Source: JABFRJ01 sp963847145 (GTDB lineage: Bacteria; Pseudomonadota; Alphaproteobacteria; Rhizobiales; Hyphomicrobiaceae). Taken from it: a stretch of 64,000 bases of DNA. Shown piece by piece: positions 39,190-47,901 of the stretch. The notes under the pieces are model-generated. The model saw only the letters and a list, made by a program, of their open reading frames with translations, did not search any database and was not told the origin of the DNA. Where the stretch lies: assembly GCA_963847145.1 (NCBI GenBank), contig CAWJYN010000003.1, positions 930,001-994,000 on the forward strand. Reading direction: 5' to 3'. The translations under genes were made by a program, and so were the position numbers. The number at the start of each line of letters is the position of its first letter. Position 1 is the stretch's first letter.

Positions 39190-40452
39190 ATGACGGATAT
39201 ATCGACAGTTCTCGCGGCTGTACCGCAGCCAGTCCGGCCTTCGGCGACAGCGATGCCGACGCTGGACCATGCTGTTGGTGCGGTGCGGCGCGCTCTTGGA
39301 CACCTGACGCTTGGTGCGCGAGTGGTGGCGGCGATGTCGGGCGGGGTGGATAGCTCAGTTGTGGCGGCGCTGCTTAAGCGCGCGGGCTACGACGTGATCG
39401 GCGTCACGATGCAGCTGTATGACCATGGCACAGCCGTCGGCAAGGCGGGCAGTTGCTGTGCGGGCCAGGACATTCACGACGCCAGGCAAGTGGCGGCGGC
39501 GCTGGATTTTCCGCACTATGTGCTCGATTATGAGAGCCGGTTCCGTGACCGGGTCATCTCGCCGTTCATCAACGCTTACGCGGCTGGTGAAACGCCGATC
39601 CCGTGCGTATCGTGCAATAGTGACCTCAAGTTCGGTGAATTGCTGGAGATGGCGACGTCGCTGGGGGCTGAGGCGCTGGCCACCGGCCACTACATCCAGC
39701 GGACCGAGGGCATCACAGGGCCGATACTGCGGCGAGCGCGCGACGAGGCCCGGGATCAGAGTTATTTCCTGTTCGCGACGACCCCTAGCCAGTTGACGCG
39801 GCTGGTGTTTCCACTCGGTGGCTTTTTGAAACCCGAAGTGCGGGCGCTGGCGGAGGCGCTCGGGGTGCCGGTGGCCGGCAAAGCCGACAGCCAGGACATC
39901 TGCTTTGTGCCGAAGGGCGGTTATGCCGACACGATCGAACGGCTGCGGCCGGGCGCGGGAGAGCCGGGCGAGATCGTGCATGTGGACGGCCGGGTGCTGG
40001 GCCGCCACGCGGGGATCATTCACTACACGATTGGGCAGCGGAAGGGGCTGGGGATTGCCGCCGCCGAGCCGCTGTTCGTGGTCAGGCTGGACGCCGCGCG
40101 ACAGCGGGTGATCGTGGGGCCGCGCACACGGCTGGGGGTCGACCGTCTTGCGCTGCGCGGCATGAACTGGCTGGGCGAGCAGGCTGTGCCGCGTACGCAG
40201 GACGGTGCGCTGCACGTTTGGGTCCGGTTGCGCTCAAGCCAGGGGCTAAGGCGGGCCGGGCTGTGGGCCGAGGGGCTGGGCGCTCCCGGCGACGCGACGG
40301 TGTTGCTGGCGGAAACCGAGCATGGCATTTCCGGCGGTCAGGCCTGTGTGGTCTACGAAAGCGATGCTGCGGAAGCGCGCATTCTTGGCGGCGGGTGGAT
40401 CGTGTCGGCGCGGCTCGATGCGGAAACAGGAAGCAATCCCGAACATAATTGA
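39190..40452 (+). CDS. mnmA: tRNA-specific 2-thiouridylase MnmA
   Basis: A 420-residue MnmA, which thiolates U34 of tRNA for Lys, Glu and Gln. The PP-loop SGGVDSS lies at about residue 49. The first catalytic cysteine is in PCVSCN (about 138-143) and the second in DICFVP (about 238), and GHYIQ, RDQSYFLF and YTIGQRKGLGI are all standard. The C-terminal beta-barrel ends the protein. Compared with E. coli MnmA it has an N-terminal extension of about 35 residues. The start at 39190 has AGGAAC upstream. The insertion DHGTAVGKAGSCCAGQDIHDAR is the typical alphaproteobacterial form of the substrate loop. Confidence 0.96.
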   Translation: MTDISTVLAAVPQPVRPSATAMPTLDHAVGAVRRALGHLTLGARVVAAMSGGVDSSVVAALLKRAGYDVIGVTMQLYDHGTAVGKAGSCCAGQDIHDARQVAAALDFPHYVLDYESRFRDRVISPFINAYAAGETPIPCVSCNSDLKFGELLEMATSLGAEALATGHYIQRTEGITGPILRRARDEARDQSYFLFATTPSQLTRLVFPLGGFLKPEVRALAEALGVPVAGKADSQDICFVPKGGYADTIERLRPGAGEPGEIVHVDGRVLGRHAGIIHYTIGQRKGLGIAAAEPLFVVRLDAARQRVIVGPRTRLGVDRLALRGMNWLGEQAVPRTQDGALHVWVRLRSSQGLRRAGLWAEGLGAPGDATVLLAETEHGISGGQACVVYESDAAEARILGGGWIVSARLDAETGSNPEHN

Positions 40453-40724
40453 GCCATGCCGGCGCGCGACCACCAGCGTGGAACGCGGCCACTCCCGCAT
40501 TCCGCGCGCGTTTTGCCGCAAGCCATCCGTCCGAGACGCGTGAGTAAACAGTTGAAAACAATCGACGTGTCAGTCACATGCTGCACAACTCTAGATGCGT
40601 GCCACGCCAGCACCACTGTCAAGCGCGCGACAGCGATGTTAACTACGTGTATCAGGCTGAGTTTTGCTGGTCGTTCGCTTTCCAGCTGGCAATGACATGT
40701 TCAACGTGAGGGAGAGTGGAGACG

Positions 40725-41432
40725 ATGGGATCGATGTTGCGTTCACCGGAACCGAAAATGTCCCGCCCCCAGCGCGGCGGCGCCAGCGCCGCTGCCCAAA
40801 TTGATGAAGAAGCGGTCAGAATTGCCTACCGCCGCTGGGCGCCTGTTTATGATCACACATTCGGCCGCGTGTCGGCTGAAGGCCGCAAACACGCCGTCGA
40901 AGTGCTTAACCAGAGTACCGGCCGTGTTCTCGAAGTTGGGGTCGGCTCAGGGTTGTCCTTGCCGCAGTACAAGCCGTCGCTGGATATCGTTGGCATCGAC
41001 CTGTCACCGGACATGCTCGAAAAGGCCCGCGAACGGGTGGCCGAAGAAGCGCTCGACAACGTTACCGGCCTGCATGAGATGGACGCCAGCGCCCTGAAGT
41101 TTGCCGACAACAGCTTCGACACGGTCGTTGCGATGTATGTCATCACTGTTGTTCCCGATCCGGGACAAGTGATGCGCGAGCTGGCGCGGACCTGTAAGCC
41201 GGGTGGCGAGGTGATGCTGGTCAACCATTTCTCGACCGATGATGGCGTGCGTGGCTGGGTTGAGCGTCGCATGGCGCCGTTTGGCGACAAGCTCGGCTGG
41301 CATCCGGTGTTCGATGTCGATCGGGTGATGGTGTGCCCGGAGCTGCAGCTGTTCGAGCGGCGCTCGCTGCGTCCGTGGGGCATCTTCACAATGATGCGCT
41401 TCCGCAAGGCCGCTGGCCCGACGCGGAGCTAG
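40725..41432 (+). CDS. pmtA: Phosphatidylethanolamine N-methyltransferase, PmtA type
   Basis: A 235-residue class I SAM methyltransferase. RRWAPVYDHTFG, the glycine motif VLEVGVGSGLSLP at about residue 67, GIDLSPDML and VMLVNHF are those of the Rhodobacter/Rhizobium PmtA family, which methylates phosphatidylethanolamine to phosphatidylcholine on the inner membrane. Family members from related methyltransferases look alike, so the exact substrate is an inference. ATG at 40725 follows GAGGGAGA at a good distance; a GTG at 40716 is the alternative. It is monocistronic or the leader of a short unit with the cyclophilin. Confidence 0.82.
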   Translation: MGSMLRSPEPKMSRPQRGGASAAAQIDEEAVRIAYRRWAPVYDHTFGRVSAEGRKHAVEVLNQSTGRVLEVGVGSGLSLPQYKPSLDIVGIDLSPDMLEKARERVAEEALDNVTGLHEMDASALKFADNSFDTVVAMYVITVVPDPGQVMRELARTCKPGGEVMLVNHFSTDDGVRGWVERRMAPFGDKLGWHPVFDVDRVMVCPELQLFERRSLRPWGIFTMMRFRKAAGPTRS

Positions 41433-41566
41433 TGCGACTGCGTGCGGCCAGCAAGAGACCTTGCTGGCTTTCGCCGGTATCGCGTCGTGATGTTGCCATC
41501 GGCCGGACTTATCGGTTCGTTTCGTGAATGCGTTTCCTCGTCATCGCTCGCCATGGAGCTCTTCCT

Positions 41567-42115
41567 TTGAAAAAGCTTGTTCTGATTGCCGCTTTGATTG
41601 CTGTGGCGCCCGCCTTGGCGGTTGCGCAGACCGCCGCACCGAAGGCTGATCCCGCCAATACGCTGGTCATCGAATTGAAGACCGGCCGCGTGCTGATCGG
41701 CCTGCGGCCTGACCTAGCGCCCAAACATGTGGAGCGCATCAAGGCGCTGACCAAAGAAGGGTTCTATAACAATATCAAGTTTCATCGCGTGATCACTGGC
41801 TTCATGGCACAGACCGGCGACCCGAAGGGCACCGGACAAGGCGGCTCGAAGTTGCCTGATCTGCCGGCCGAATTCACACCGGAACCGTTTGTGCGCGGCA
41901 CGATCGGTGCGGCGCGGACGCAGAACCCGAACTCGGCCAACAGTCAGTTCTTCATCTGCTTCACGGATCAGGGCTGCAAGAGCCTGACCGGCCAATACAC
42001 CGTCTGGGGCAAAGTGATCGAAGGCATGGAGCAGGTCGATCAGATCGCCCGCGGCGAGCCGCCGCCCACGCCCGACGTGATGCAGAAGGTTTATCTGCTG
42101 TCCGACAAGAAGTAA
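41567..42115 (+). CDS. Exported cyclophilin-type peptidyl-prolyl isomerase
   Basis: A cyclophilin that catalyses proline isomerisation in the periplasm. The core shows FHRVITGFMAQTGDP, then GTGQGGS and SQFFICF, all containing active-site residues. The signal peptide is KKLVLIAALIAVAPALAVAQ. A TTG start at 41567 gives a canonical N-terminus and has GGAG eight bases upstream (41555-41558); ATG at 41528, with no ribosome binding site, is the alternative and adds 13 residues. A strong hairpin terminator follows at 42146. Confidence 0.9.
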   Translation: MKKLVLIAALIAVAPALAVAQTAAPKADPANTLVIELKTGRVLIGLRPDLAPKHVERIKALTKEGFYNNIKFHRVITGFMAQTGDPKGTGQGGSKLPDLPAEFTPEPFVRGTIGAARTQNPNSANSQFFICFTDQGCKSLTGQYTVWGKVIEGMEQVDQIARGEPPPTPDVMQKVYLLSDKK

Positions 42116-42145
42116 GCGCAAAGCGCCTCTGCAGCGCACGCCGAG

Positions 42146-42176
42146 CCCGCTCCGAACACATCGGGGCGGGTTTTTT
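42146..42176 (+). terminator. Rho-independent terminator after the cyclophilin gene
   Basis: CCCGCTCCG pairs with CGGGGCGGG around a short loop, followed directly by TTTTTT. The stem has one mismatch. It ends the plus-strand transcript before the convergent SDR-type gene. Confidence 0.85.
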
Positions 42177-42194
42177 GTTGGGCGCGGTGCTGGG

Positions 42195-42896
42195 TCAGTC
42201 CGTCGACAGAGCCATGAACTGATCCCACCGCAGCACTTCTTCGCCGTTGTGATTGCGAGGGATGTTATGCGCCATGGCGCGGCCGAGCCGGCCGACGTCA
42301 ATGCCGCGATATTTGCGTGCGGGTCCGATCAGCAGCGCGCCGAAGATGGGCCAGACTGCGAGCACGATGGCCTGGCTGACGCCGTATCGATTGGTTGGCG
42401 TCAGGATCATGGAGGGCTCGAACAGGCTCAAACGTGCAAAGCCGAGCTGGCGCAAGCCATCTTCGAGTTCGCCTTTGGTGCGCAGATAGAAGTTCGACGA
42501 TTTGGCTTTGGCGCCGACAGAGGCAAGCAGCGAGAAGTGCTGCACGCCGGCGGCTTTGCATGCGATTGCAAAGTCGAGGGCGGCGCGCTTGTCGATGCGG
42601 ACGAACTCGTCACGCGTGACTTTCGAGGGCTCGCCGACGCCCAAGGTGCAGACGGCCGTGTCGAGGCCAGCCAAATGGGCGGCATAGTTTGCCGGGTCCA
42701 AGATATCGGCGGTGTGCTGTTCGATGTGGCGACCCGTCAGCCCGTCGACGGGCCGGCGGCCGATCAATACAAGCCGCGTGATCTCCGGCATGGTGGCGAG
42801 CGCGCGCGCTGCGTGCCCGCCGACGGCGCCGGTGGCGCCGAGCATGACGACCGCGTGACTTTGTTTCACCATGGTTGTGCCCAAGCCTGCGGTCAT
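42195..42896 (-). CDS. NAD(P)-binding SDR-type protein (TIP30/atypical SDR-like)
   Basis: A 233-residue Rossmann protein with the nucleotide-binding motif VVMLGATGAVGGH at the N-terminus and LIGRRP for the adenosine side. The sequence FSLLASVGAKAKSSNFYLRTKGELE carries the Tyr-xxx-Lys catalytic pair of atypical SDRs. It resembles HTATIP2/TIP30-like oxidoreductases common in bacteria. The substrate is unknown. The start at 42896 is chosen; ATG at 42872 is possible. It is divergent from the TIR gene, with only about 80 bases between the two starts. Confidence 0.8.
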   Translation of the reverse strand: MTAGLGTTMVKQSHAVVMLGATGAVGGHAARALATMPEITRLVLIGRRPVDGLTGRHIEQHTADILDPANYAAHLAGLDTAVCTLGVGEPSKVTRDEFVRIDKRAALDFAIACKAAGVQHFSLLASVGAKAKSSNFYLRTKGELEDGLRQLGFARLSLFEPSMILTPTNRYGVSQAIVLAVWPIFGALLIGPARKYRGIDVGRLGRAMAHNIPRNHNGEEVLRWDQFMALSTD

Positions 42897-42973
42897 AGCG
42901 CGCTGTCGATTGACAGATTACAGTGCTGGATAGTCGCTAGCATACTTTCCATTCATTGACCGGGGGCGACGCC

Positions 42974-44779
42974 ATGACGGCCGGAGAAACCCAGAAACTC
43001 AAGGTGTTCATTTCTTACTCGCGGGACGATCTCGAATTTGCCGACCAGTTGTGTGCGGCGCTTGAAGCGACGGGATTTGCGCCGACCCTCGACCGGATCG
43101 GCATCTCGGGGGCGGCGGACTGGCGCGAGACGCTCAAGGGTATGATCCTCAAGTCGGACACCGTCGTGTTCGTGCTGTCCCCGTCGTCGGCGCGCTCTGA
43201 AATGTGTGCTGAAGAAGTGGCGGTGGCGGACAGTCTCGCCAAACGCATTATTCCGGTGGTTTGTCAGCCGTTGCTGCAAGCGCCGGTGCCCAAGCGGCTA
43301 CAGGATCTGAACTACATCTTTTTCTATCCGGAGCCAAAGTCACCTGGATCGGGGTTCGGCGCAGGGCTTGGCAAGCTCAAAGAGGCGCTGGAAACCGACA
43401 TGGGTTGGATGCGCGAGCACACGCGCTATGAAGACCGCGCCACTGAATGGGACGCCGGTGGACGTGTGCCAGAGCGGCTGCTGCTCGGCGCAGACATTCT
43501 TCAGGCGCAGAAATGGACGACGGCGAAGCCAGCCTATGCGCCCGACCCGACAGCGCTGCAGGTGGCCTATATCGATGCAAGCGTGAAGGCGGACACCGAA
43601 CGGCTGGCGGCGCAGACTGCCCGCGATGCCATCGCGCGGGATGGCGAGATCAAGCGCATTCGGGCCGAGCAAGAGGCGGATCGTTTGCGGCTCGATACTG
43701 CAAAGATCGCGGCGGAGCGTGCGGCCGCGCAAGCCGAGAGCCGGCAGCGGCGCTCACAGTTGTTGATTTCATTGCCGGCTGTTGTGCTGGCGCTCGGTGG
43801 TGCGGCGGGCTTCTACATTCAGAAGCAGCAAGCGCAACTCTCTGCGCAGATCCTGGAGATCGAAAAAAGCAAGGCCGAGAAAGAGGCCGCAGAAGCTGCG
43901 TTGCTACGGCTGCAGGTCAACCAACAGAAGTCGCTCAATTCGGTGCAGCAGTCAGTGCGGGTGTCCGGGCCAACCGGCAAGACCGAGGTAATTCAGGTGG
44001 CGGAAGCGCCAACTCCGGTGCCGCCACCGGCTGTGGCTTCGGCCCCGTCTCCAGCGCCTTCGCAACCTCCAGGTCGAGCTGGAGACAGTGGCGGGAGTGG
44101 AGGCGCTAGCACCAGCAGCAACCGCCAGCAGGCAACCAGCGCCAAGATTTCCGACGACGCGGCCGATTTGATGGCAGCGTTCGAGATCGGCGACAAGCTG
44201 ACATATGAGCGGCGCCTGGGCCAACCGACGTGGCCCGGTGCGCAAAGCGGCGTGGTGATCGGGATCGGCTACGATCTCGGTTATGTGACGGCGGAGGAAT
44301 GCGCGCGCAACTGGCAGCGCCGGCTAAAGCAAGTGGATTACGAGCGGCTCATGGCGACAGTGGGCGTGAAAGGTCCGGCGGCTAAAGAACTGGCGGACAA
44401 GCTGTCGGATATCTCCATTCCCTATGACGTCGCCAAGGATCAGTTCCAGACGCAGTCGCTGCCGCAGTATACGGCGCGAACAGTGGCGGCGTTTCCCAAT
44501 GCGAGCGAGCTGCCGGCCGATGCGCTCGGGGCGCTGGTTTCGCTGGTTTACAATCGCGGCAGCAGTTTTGCGGGCGATGCGCGTGCCGAAATGCGCACCA
44601 TTCGCGAGCTCATGGACAAGCGGGAGTTTGCAGGCGTGCCAGCGCAATTGCGCGCGATGAAGCGGCTGTGGCCAACGATCGATGGTCTGCAGCGACGCCG
44701 CGAAGCGGAGGCCGTGCTGTTCGAGAAGGGTCTCGCCGAACAGACGCTGCAGCAGAAGCAGGCCAAGTCGAAATCATGA
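42974..44779 (+). CDS. Membrane-anchored TIR domain protein with C-terminal lysozyme-like (GH24/pesticin-type) domain
   Basis: A 601-residue fusion. Residues 8-140 are a TIR domain: KVFISYSRDD, the BB-loop region TLDRIGIS, and SEMCAEEV, whose Glu80/81 fits the catalytic glutamate of NAD-cleaving TIRs. Residues 200-255 are a charged coiled coil, 261-284 a transmembrane helix (LISLPAVVLALGGAAGFYI), 285-320 a second coiled coil, and 345-390 a Pro/Ser-rich linker. The final 200 residues resemble lysozyme-like GH24/pesticin proteins: AAFEIGDKLTYERR with a candidate catalytic Glu, PTWPGAQSGVVIGIGYDLG, LVSLVYNRG and GLQRRREAEAVLFEKG. One end therefore faces the cytoplasm and the other probably the periplasm, where it could cut peptidoglycan. 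TIR proteins act in phage defence and host interaction; the role here is inferred. The ATG at 42974 is used. Confidence 0.85.
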   Translation: MTAGETQKLKVFISYSRDDLEFADQLCAALEATGFAPTLDRIGISGAADWRETLKGMILKSDTVVFVLSPSSARSEMCAEEVAVADSLAKRIIPVVCQPLLQAPVPKRLQDLNYIFFYPEPKSPGSGFGAGLGKLKEALETDMGWMREHTRYEDRATEWDAGGRVPERLLLGADILQAQKWTTAKPAYAPDPTALQVAYIDASVKADTERLAAQTARDAIARDGEIKRIRAEQEADRLRLDTAKIAAERAAAQAESRQRRSQLLISLPAVVLALGGAAGFYIQKQQAQLSAQILEIEKSKAEKEAAEAALLRLQVNQQKSLNSVQQSVRVSGPTGKTEVIQVAEAPTPVPPPAVASAPSPAPSQPPGRAGDSGGSGGASTSSNRQQATSAKISDDAADLMAAFEIGDKLTYERRLGQPTWPGAQSGVVIGIGYDLGYVTAEECARNWQRRLKQVDYERLMATVGVKGPAAKELADKLSDISIPYDVAKDQFQTQSLPQYTARTVAAFPNASELPADALGALVSLVYNRGSSFAGDARAEMRTIRELMDKREFAGVPAQLRAMKRLWPTIDGLQRRREAEAVLFEKGLAEQTLQQKQAKSKS

Positions 44780-44788
44780 TCTGCGCTG

Positions 44789-45673
44789 TCAGGCCGGCTC
44801 GACCTTGGCGGCGCGGGGTCCCGCCTGCACGAGGATGACGGCGGCCATGATCAGCGTGGCGCCGGCCCAGGCTACGGGGGTGAGGCGCTCGCCCAGCAGG
44901 ATAGCGCCGGCCAGTGCCGCGAACAGGCTTTCGGTGCTGACGATGACGGCGGCCTCGGAGGCGGGTGCGTACTTCAGGGCGAGCGTGAGAATTGTAAACG
45001 TCAGCGCACTCGACAACAGGCCGACGTAAATGATCTCGCCGCTCGCGGCATTGAGCGCGGCCAAGGTGACGCTTTCGGTGAGGGCGGCGCCAAGGCTGGC
45101 GAGGACTGCCACGACCACGAACTGCAGGCAGGTGAACAAGACCGGCCGGTCGAAGGTTGAACCGCGCTCGCTCAAGAGCACATGACCGGCCCAAAAGACC
45201 GCGCAGGCGGCGATCAGCCAGTCACCATAAGAGAGAGCCGCAAAGGTACCGCCGCCCAGCATCCAAGTGCCGGCGGCCGACAAGGCCACGGCCGGCACAA
45301 GGACCGGACCAGGCCGCGTGCCCCGCAGCAGCCAGGCCAAGGGTGGCGTCAAAACGACATAAAGGGCCGTGAGAAATCCGCCATTCGTGGCGGTTGCCGT
45401 CTTGAGACCGTATTGCTGGAGGGCGCCGGCGATGAAGAAAGCGAGGCCGGCCATAGCGGCGATGGGCAGGATGTTCTGGACCGGCCGCGGGACGGCGGCG
45501 CGGCGATGCTCAAAGAATGCCAGCGGTGCGAGCACCAGGGCGGCCAAGATCGCACGGGCGGCCAGAAACGCGCAGGGGTCGAGGACGTCCATGGCGGTTT
45601 TCTGGAAGACAAACGCCAGTCCCCAGATGGCGGCGGCAAACAGCAGCAGAAGATCAGCGCGCAGGCGGGTCAT
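44789..45673 (-). CDS. EamA-family (DMT) transporter
   Basis: A 294-residue inner-membrane protein with ten hydrophobic segments in two repeated EamA halves. The first half begins ADLLLLFAAAIWGLAFVFQKTAMD, and the second contains GDWLIAACAVFWAGHVLLSERG. It ends in a short cytoplasmic tail. Members export metabolites or amino acids; the substrate is not predictable. It converges with the TIR gene, with nine bases between stops. No regulator is adjacent. Confidence 0.92.
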   Translation of the reverse strand: MTRLRADLLLLFAAAIWGLAFVFQKTAMDVLDPCAFLAARAILAALVLAPLAFFEHRRAAVPRPVQNILPIAAMAGLAFFIAGALQQYGLKTATATNGGFLTALYVVLTPPLAWLLRGTRPGPVLVPAVALSAAGTWMLGGGTFAALSYGDWLIAACAVFWAGHVLLSERGSTFDRPVLFTCLQFVVVAVLASLGAALTESVTLAALNAASGEIIYVGLLSSALTFTILTLALKYAPASEAAVIVSTESLFAALAGAILLGERLTPVAWAGATLIMAAVILVQAGPRAAKVEPA

Positions 45674-45862
45674 GGCGTGGGATCACGTTAAGGATTCTCG
45701 CCCGCCTCCGATATGGCGGGGGCACGAGATTCGTGCTTGTGTGGTGCCTCCTAGCATAGCTGGCAATGGTTGCGGGAGTGCCGCACCCGCAAACCACACA
45801 CGCGCCTTGGATACGCACCTGGACCGACGAGGACTTGAGGGTTGAAACCCGGACCGACAGGG

Positions 45863-46744
45863 ATGATGATCGGCGACGCGGCAGGCTGGCGCGCGCCCGG
45901 CACTGCCGTGTCTGGATTTTCGCCACAACCCAGCCTGCCACTGTTTGATACCGAACTCGGTCAGATCTTTCTGCGCATGCGCACCCTGCTGGGCATCAGC
46001 TTGTGGGACATGGCGCGGCTGGTGAGCGCCGAGCCAACGGTGATTGCCGACCTCGAGGCGGGTGCGTTGAGTGCGTTGCCGCCATGGCCAGAGCTGGCGC
46101 GGTTGGTGGACGCCTACGCCGCGCAGACGGGCATCAATCCGCAGCCCATCTATGCCCGCTTGATGCGGACGCTGGGGGGCACACCCCGTGCGCCGGCACA
46201 GCCGCACGCCGGCGCGCAACGCACGATCACGCTGCAGCCGATGGGGCGTTCCCCAACGTATGATGCGCAGGCTGCGCCGATCCCGGCGTCGGCCTTCGTG
46301 GCAGCGGCCGATGGGCCGCAGACTGAGGTGTCGCAGGTGCCGACAGGTGCGCGACGGGCCATGCCAGGCGGACGCTCGGTCCTGCAGGCGCCAGCGCTGG
46401 CGGCCCATGCCGAGATCGTGACGACGCGGCGTGGCGTGGGGCAGCGATTGAAGCGCGGTGCGCACTCGACGTGGCGTGGTCTTGGCCGCGCCCTGCGGCA
46501 GCGTCTGTTGGGCCTGATTGTGCTGGTGGGATTACCAGTTCTGGTCTTGCTTACTGCGCGACTGTTCCCGGCCGCGCTATATGGACTATTGAGCCCGCTG
46601 CCTGCCGTCTTAGCCGCGCCATTAAAGATGGGCGCCGATCAGCTCGTTGGCGTGCTGGCGCCCCAGCACGACGGACTGTCGTGGATCGACATTGGCGATC
46701 CACGGCTGCGCAAGGCCGACCGGCTGCCCGAGCGCGCCCGTTAG
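45863..46744 (+). CDS. Helix-turn-helix protein with C-terminal transmembrane segment (RodZ-like layout)
   Basis: A 293-residue protein. Residues 33-95 form a helix-turn-helix of the RodZ/Xre kind (LGQIFLRMRTLLGISLWDMARLV, then PTVIADLEAGALSALP). A Pro/Ala-rich linker follows and then a transmembrane helix at about residues 216-236 (LLGLIVLVGLPVLVLLTARL), ending in a short periplasmic tail. The layout recalls RodZ, but the periplasmic part is too small to be RodZ itself. It is the first gene of a run with prfA 77 bases downstream. Several ATG codons (45863, 45866) and a TTG at 45842 compete as start. Confidence 0.75.
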   Translation: MMIGDAAGWRAPGTAVSGFSPQPSLPLFDTELGQIFLRMRTLLGISLWDMARLVSAEPTVIADLEAGALSALPPWPELARLVDAYAAQTGINPQPIYARLMRTLGGTPRAPAQPHAGAQRTITLQPMGRSPTYDAQAAPIPASAFVAAADGPQTEVSQVPTGARRAMPGGRSVLQAPALAAHAEIVTTRRGVGQRLKRGAHSTWRGLGRALRQRLLGLIVLVGLPVLVLLTARLFPAALYGLLSPLPAVLAAPLKMGADQLVGVLAPQHDGLSWIDIGDPRLRKADRLPERAR

Positions 46745-46821
46745 CGGGGCTCGATGCCCACTGTGCGCCGTTGCTGCACGCCACGCTTCCCGTTCCATCC
46801 TCTGACTTCGAGCCGCATCCC

Positions 46822-47901
46822 ATGTCCGCTGTTCCTGCAGCCAAACTCGACCGCCTTGTCGAGCGCTGGCACACCATCCAGGCCGAGCTCAACGCCGGCA
46901 TCGAACAAGCGCGTTTCGTTGCTTTGTCGAAAGAGTTCGCCGAGCTGCGGCCGGTGGTCGAAACGATCACGCAGCTGCGGCGGGCTGAGACCGACCTGGG
47001 CGATACGCGGGCGCTGGCGCATGGCAAAGATGCCGAGCTAGCGGAACTGGCGGCGGCGGAACTCGGCGCACTCGAAGCCCAACACGCAGCGCTGGAACAG
47101 CGCTTACGGGTGCATCTGCTGCCCAAGGATGCGGCCGACGAGAAGAGCGCGATCGTTGAAGTGCGCGCCGGCACCGGCGGCGACGAGGCGGCGTTGTTCG
47201 CGGCAGATCTGTTCCGTATGTATGTGCGCTACGCCGATCTGCAGGGCTGGAAAACCGAGATCATCAGCGAGAGCGAAAACGCGCTCGGTGGCTACAAGGA
47301 AGTCGTCGCATCGATCACCGGCAAGGGTGTGTTCGCGAAACTCAAATTTGAATCCGGTGTGCACCGGGTGCAGCGTGTGCCCGCGACAGAAGCATCGGGG
47401 CGCATTCACACCTCGGCGGCGACAGTGGCGGTGCTGCCGGAAGCGGAGGAAGTCGATCTCGTGATCCGGCCGGAGGATCTTCGTATCGACACGATGCGGG
47501 CTGGTGGCGCCGGCGGGCAGCACGTCAACAAAACCAAGTCGGCGGTGCGGATCGTGCACGTGCCGACTGGGTTGATGGTGGTGTCGATGGAGAAGTCGCA
47601 GCATCAGAACCGGCGGCTGGCCATGCAGGTGCTGCGGTCGCGCCTCTACGAACTTGAGCGGCAGCGGGTGGCGGATACGCGCGCTGCGCAGCGCAAGGAT
47701 CAAGTCGGCTCCGGCGACCGATCGCAGCGCATCCGGACGTATAGTTTTCCGCAGGGCCGCGTCACCGATCACCGCATCAATCTGACGCTGCACAAGCTGG
47801 CGCAGATTATTGAGGGCACCGGCCTTGGGGAACTTGTCGAGGCGCTGAGTGCGGACCATCAGGCGACGCTGCTGGCGCAGGTCAACGATCATGCGGGATG
47901 A
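46822..47901 (+). CDS. prfA: Peptide chain release factor 1
   Basis: A 359-residue RF1, which reads UAA and UAG stop codons and triggers peptide release. The PAT tripeptide that reads the stop codon is in RVPATEASGRIHTS, and the GGQ motif that enters the peptidyl-transferase centre is GAGGQHVNKTKSAVR. The start at 46822 gives the standard N-terminus MSAVPAAKLDRL. The 3' end overlaps prmC, whose product methylates the glutamine of this very GGQ. Confidence 0.97.
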   Translation: MSAVPAAKLDRLVERWHTIQAELNAGIEQARFVALSKEFAELRPVVETITQLRRAETDLGDTRALAHGKDAELAELAAAELGALEAQHAALEQRLRVHLLPKDAADEKSAIVEVRAGTGGDEAALFAADLFRMYVRYADLQGWKTEIISESENALGGYKEVVASITGKGVFAKLKFESGVHRVQRVPATEASGRIHTSAATVAVLPEAEEVDLVIRPEDLRIDTMRAGGAGGQHVNKTKSAVRIVHVPTGLMVVSMEKSQHQNRRLAMQVLRSRLYELERQRVADTRAAQRKDQVGSGDRSQRIRTYSFPQGRVTDHRINLTLHKLAQIIEGTGLGELVEALSADHQATLLAQVNDHAG

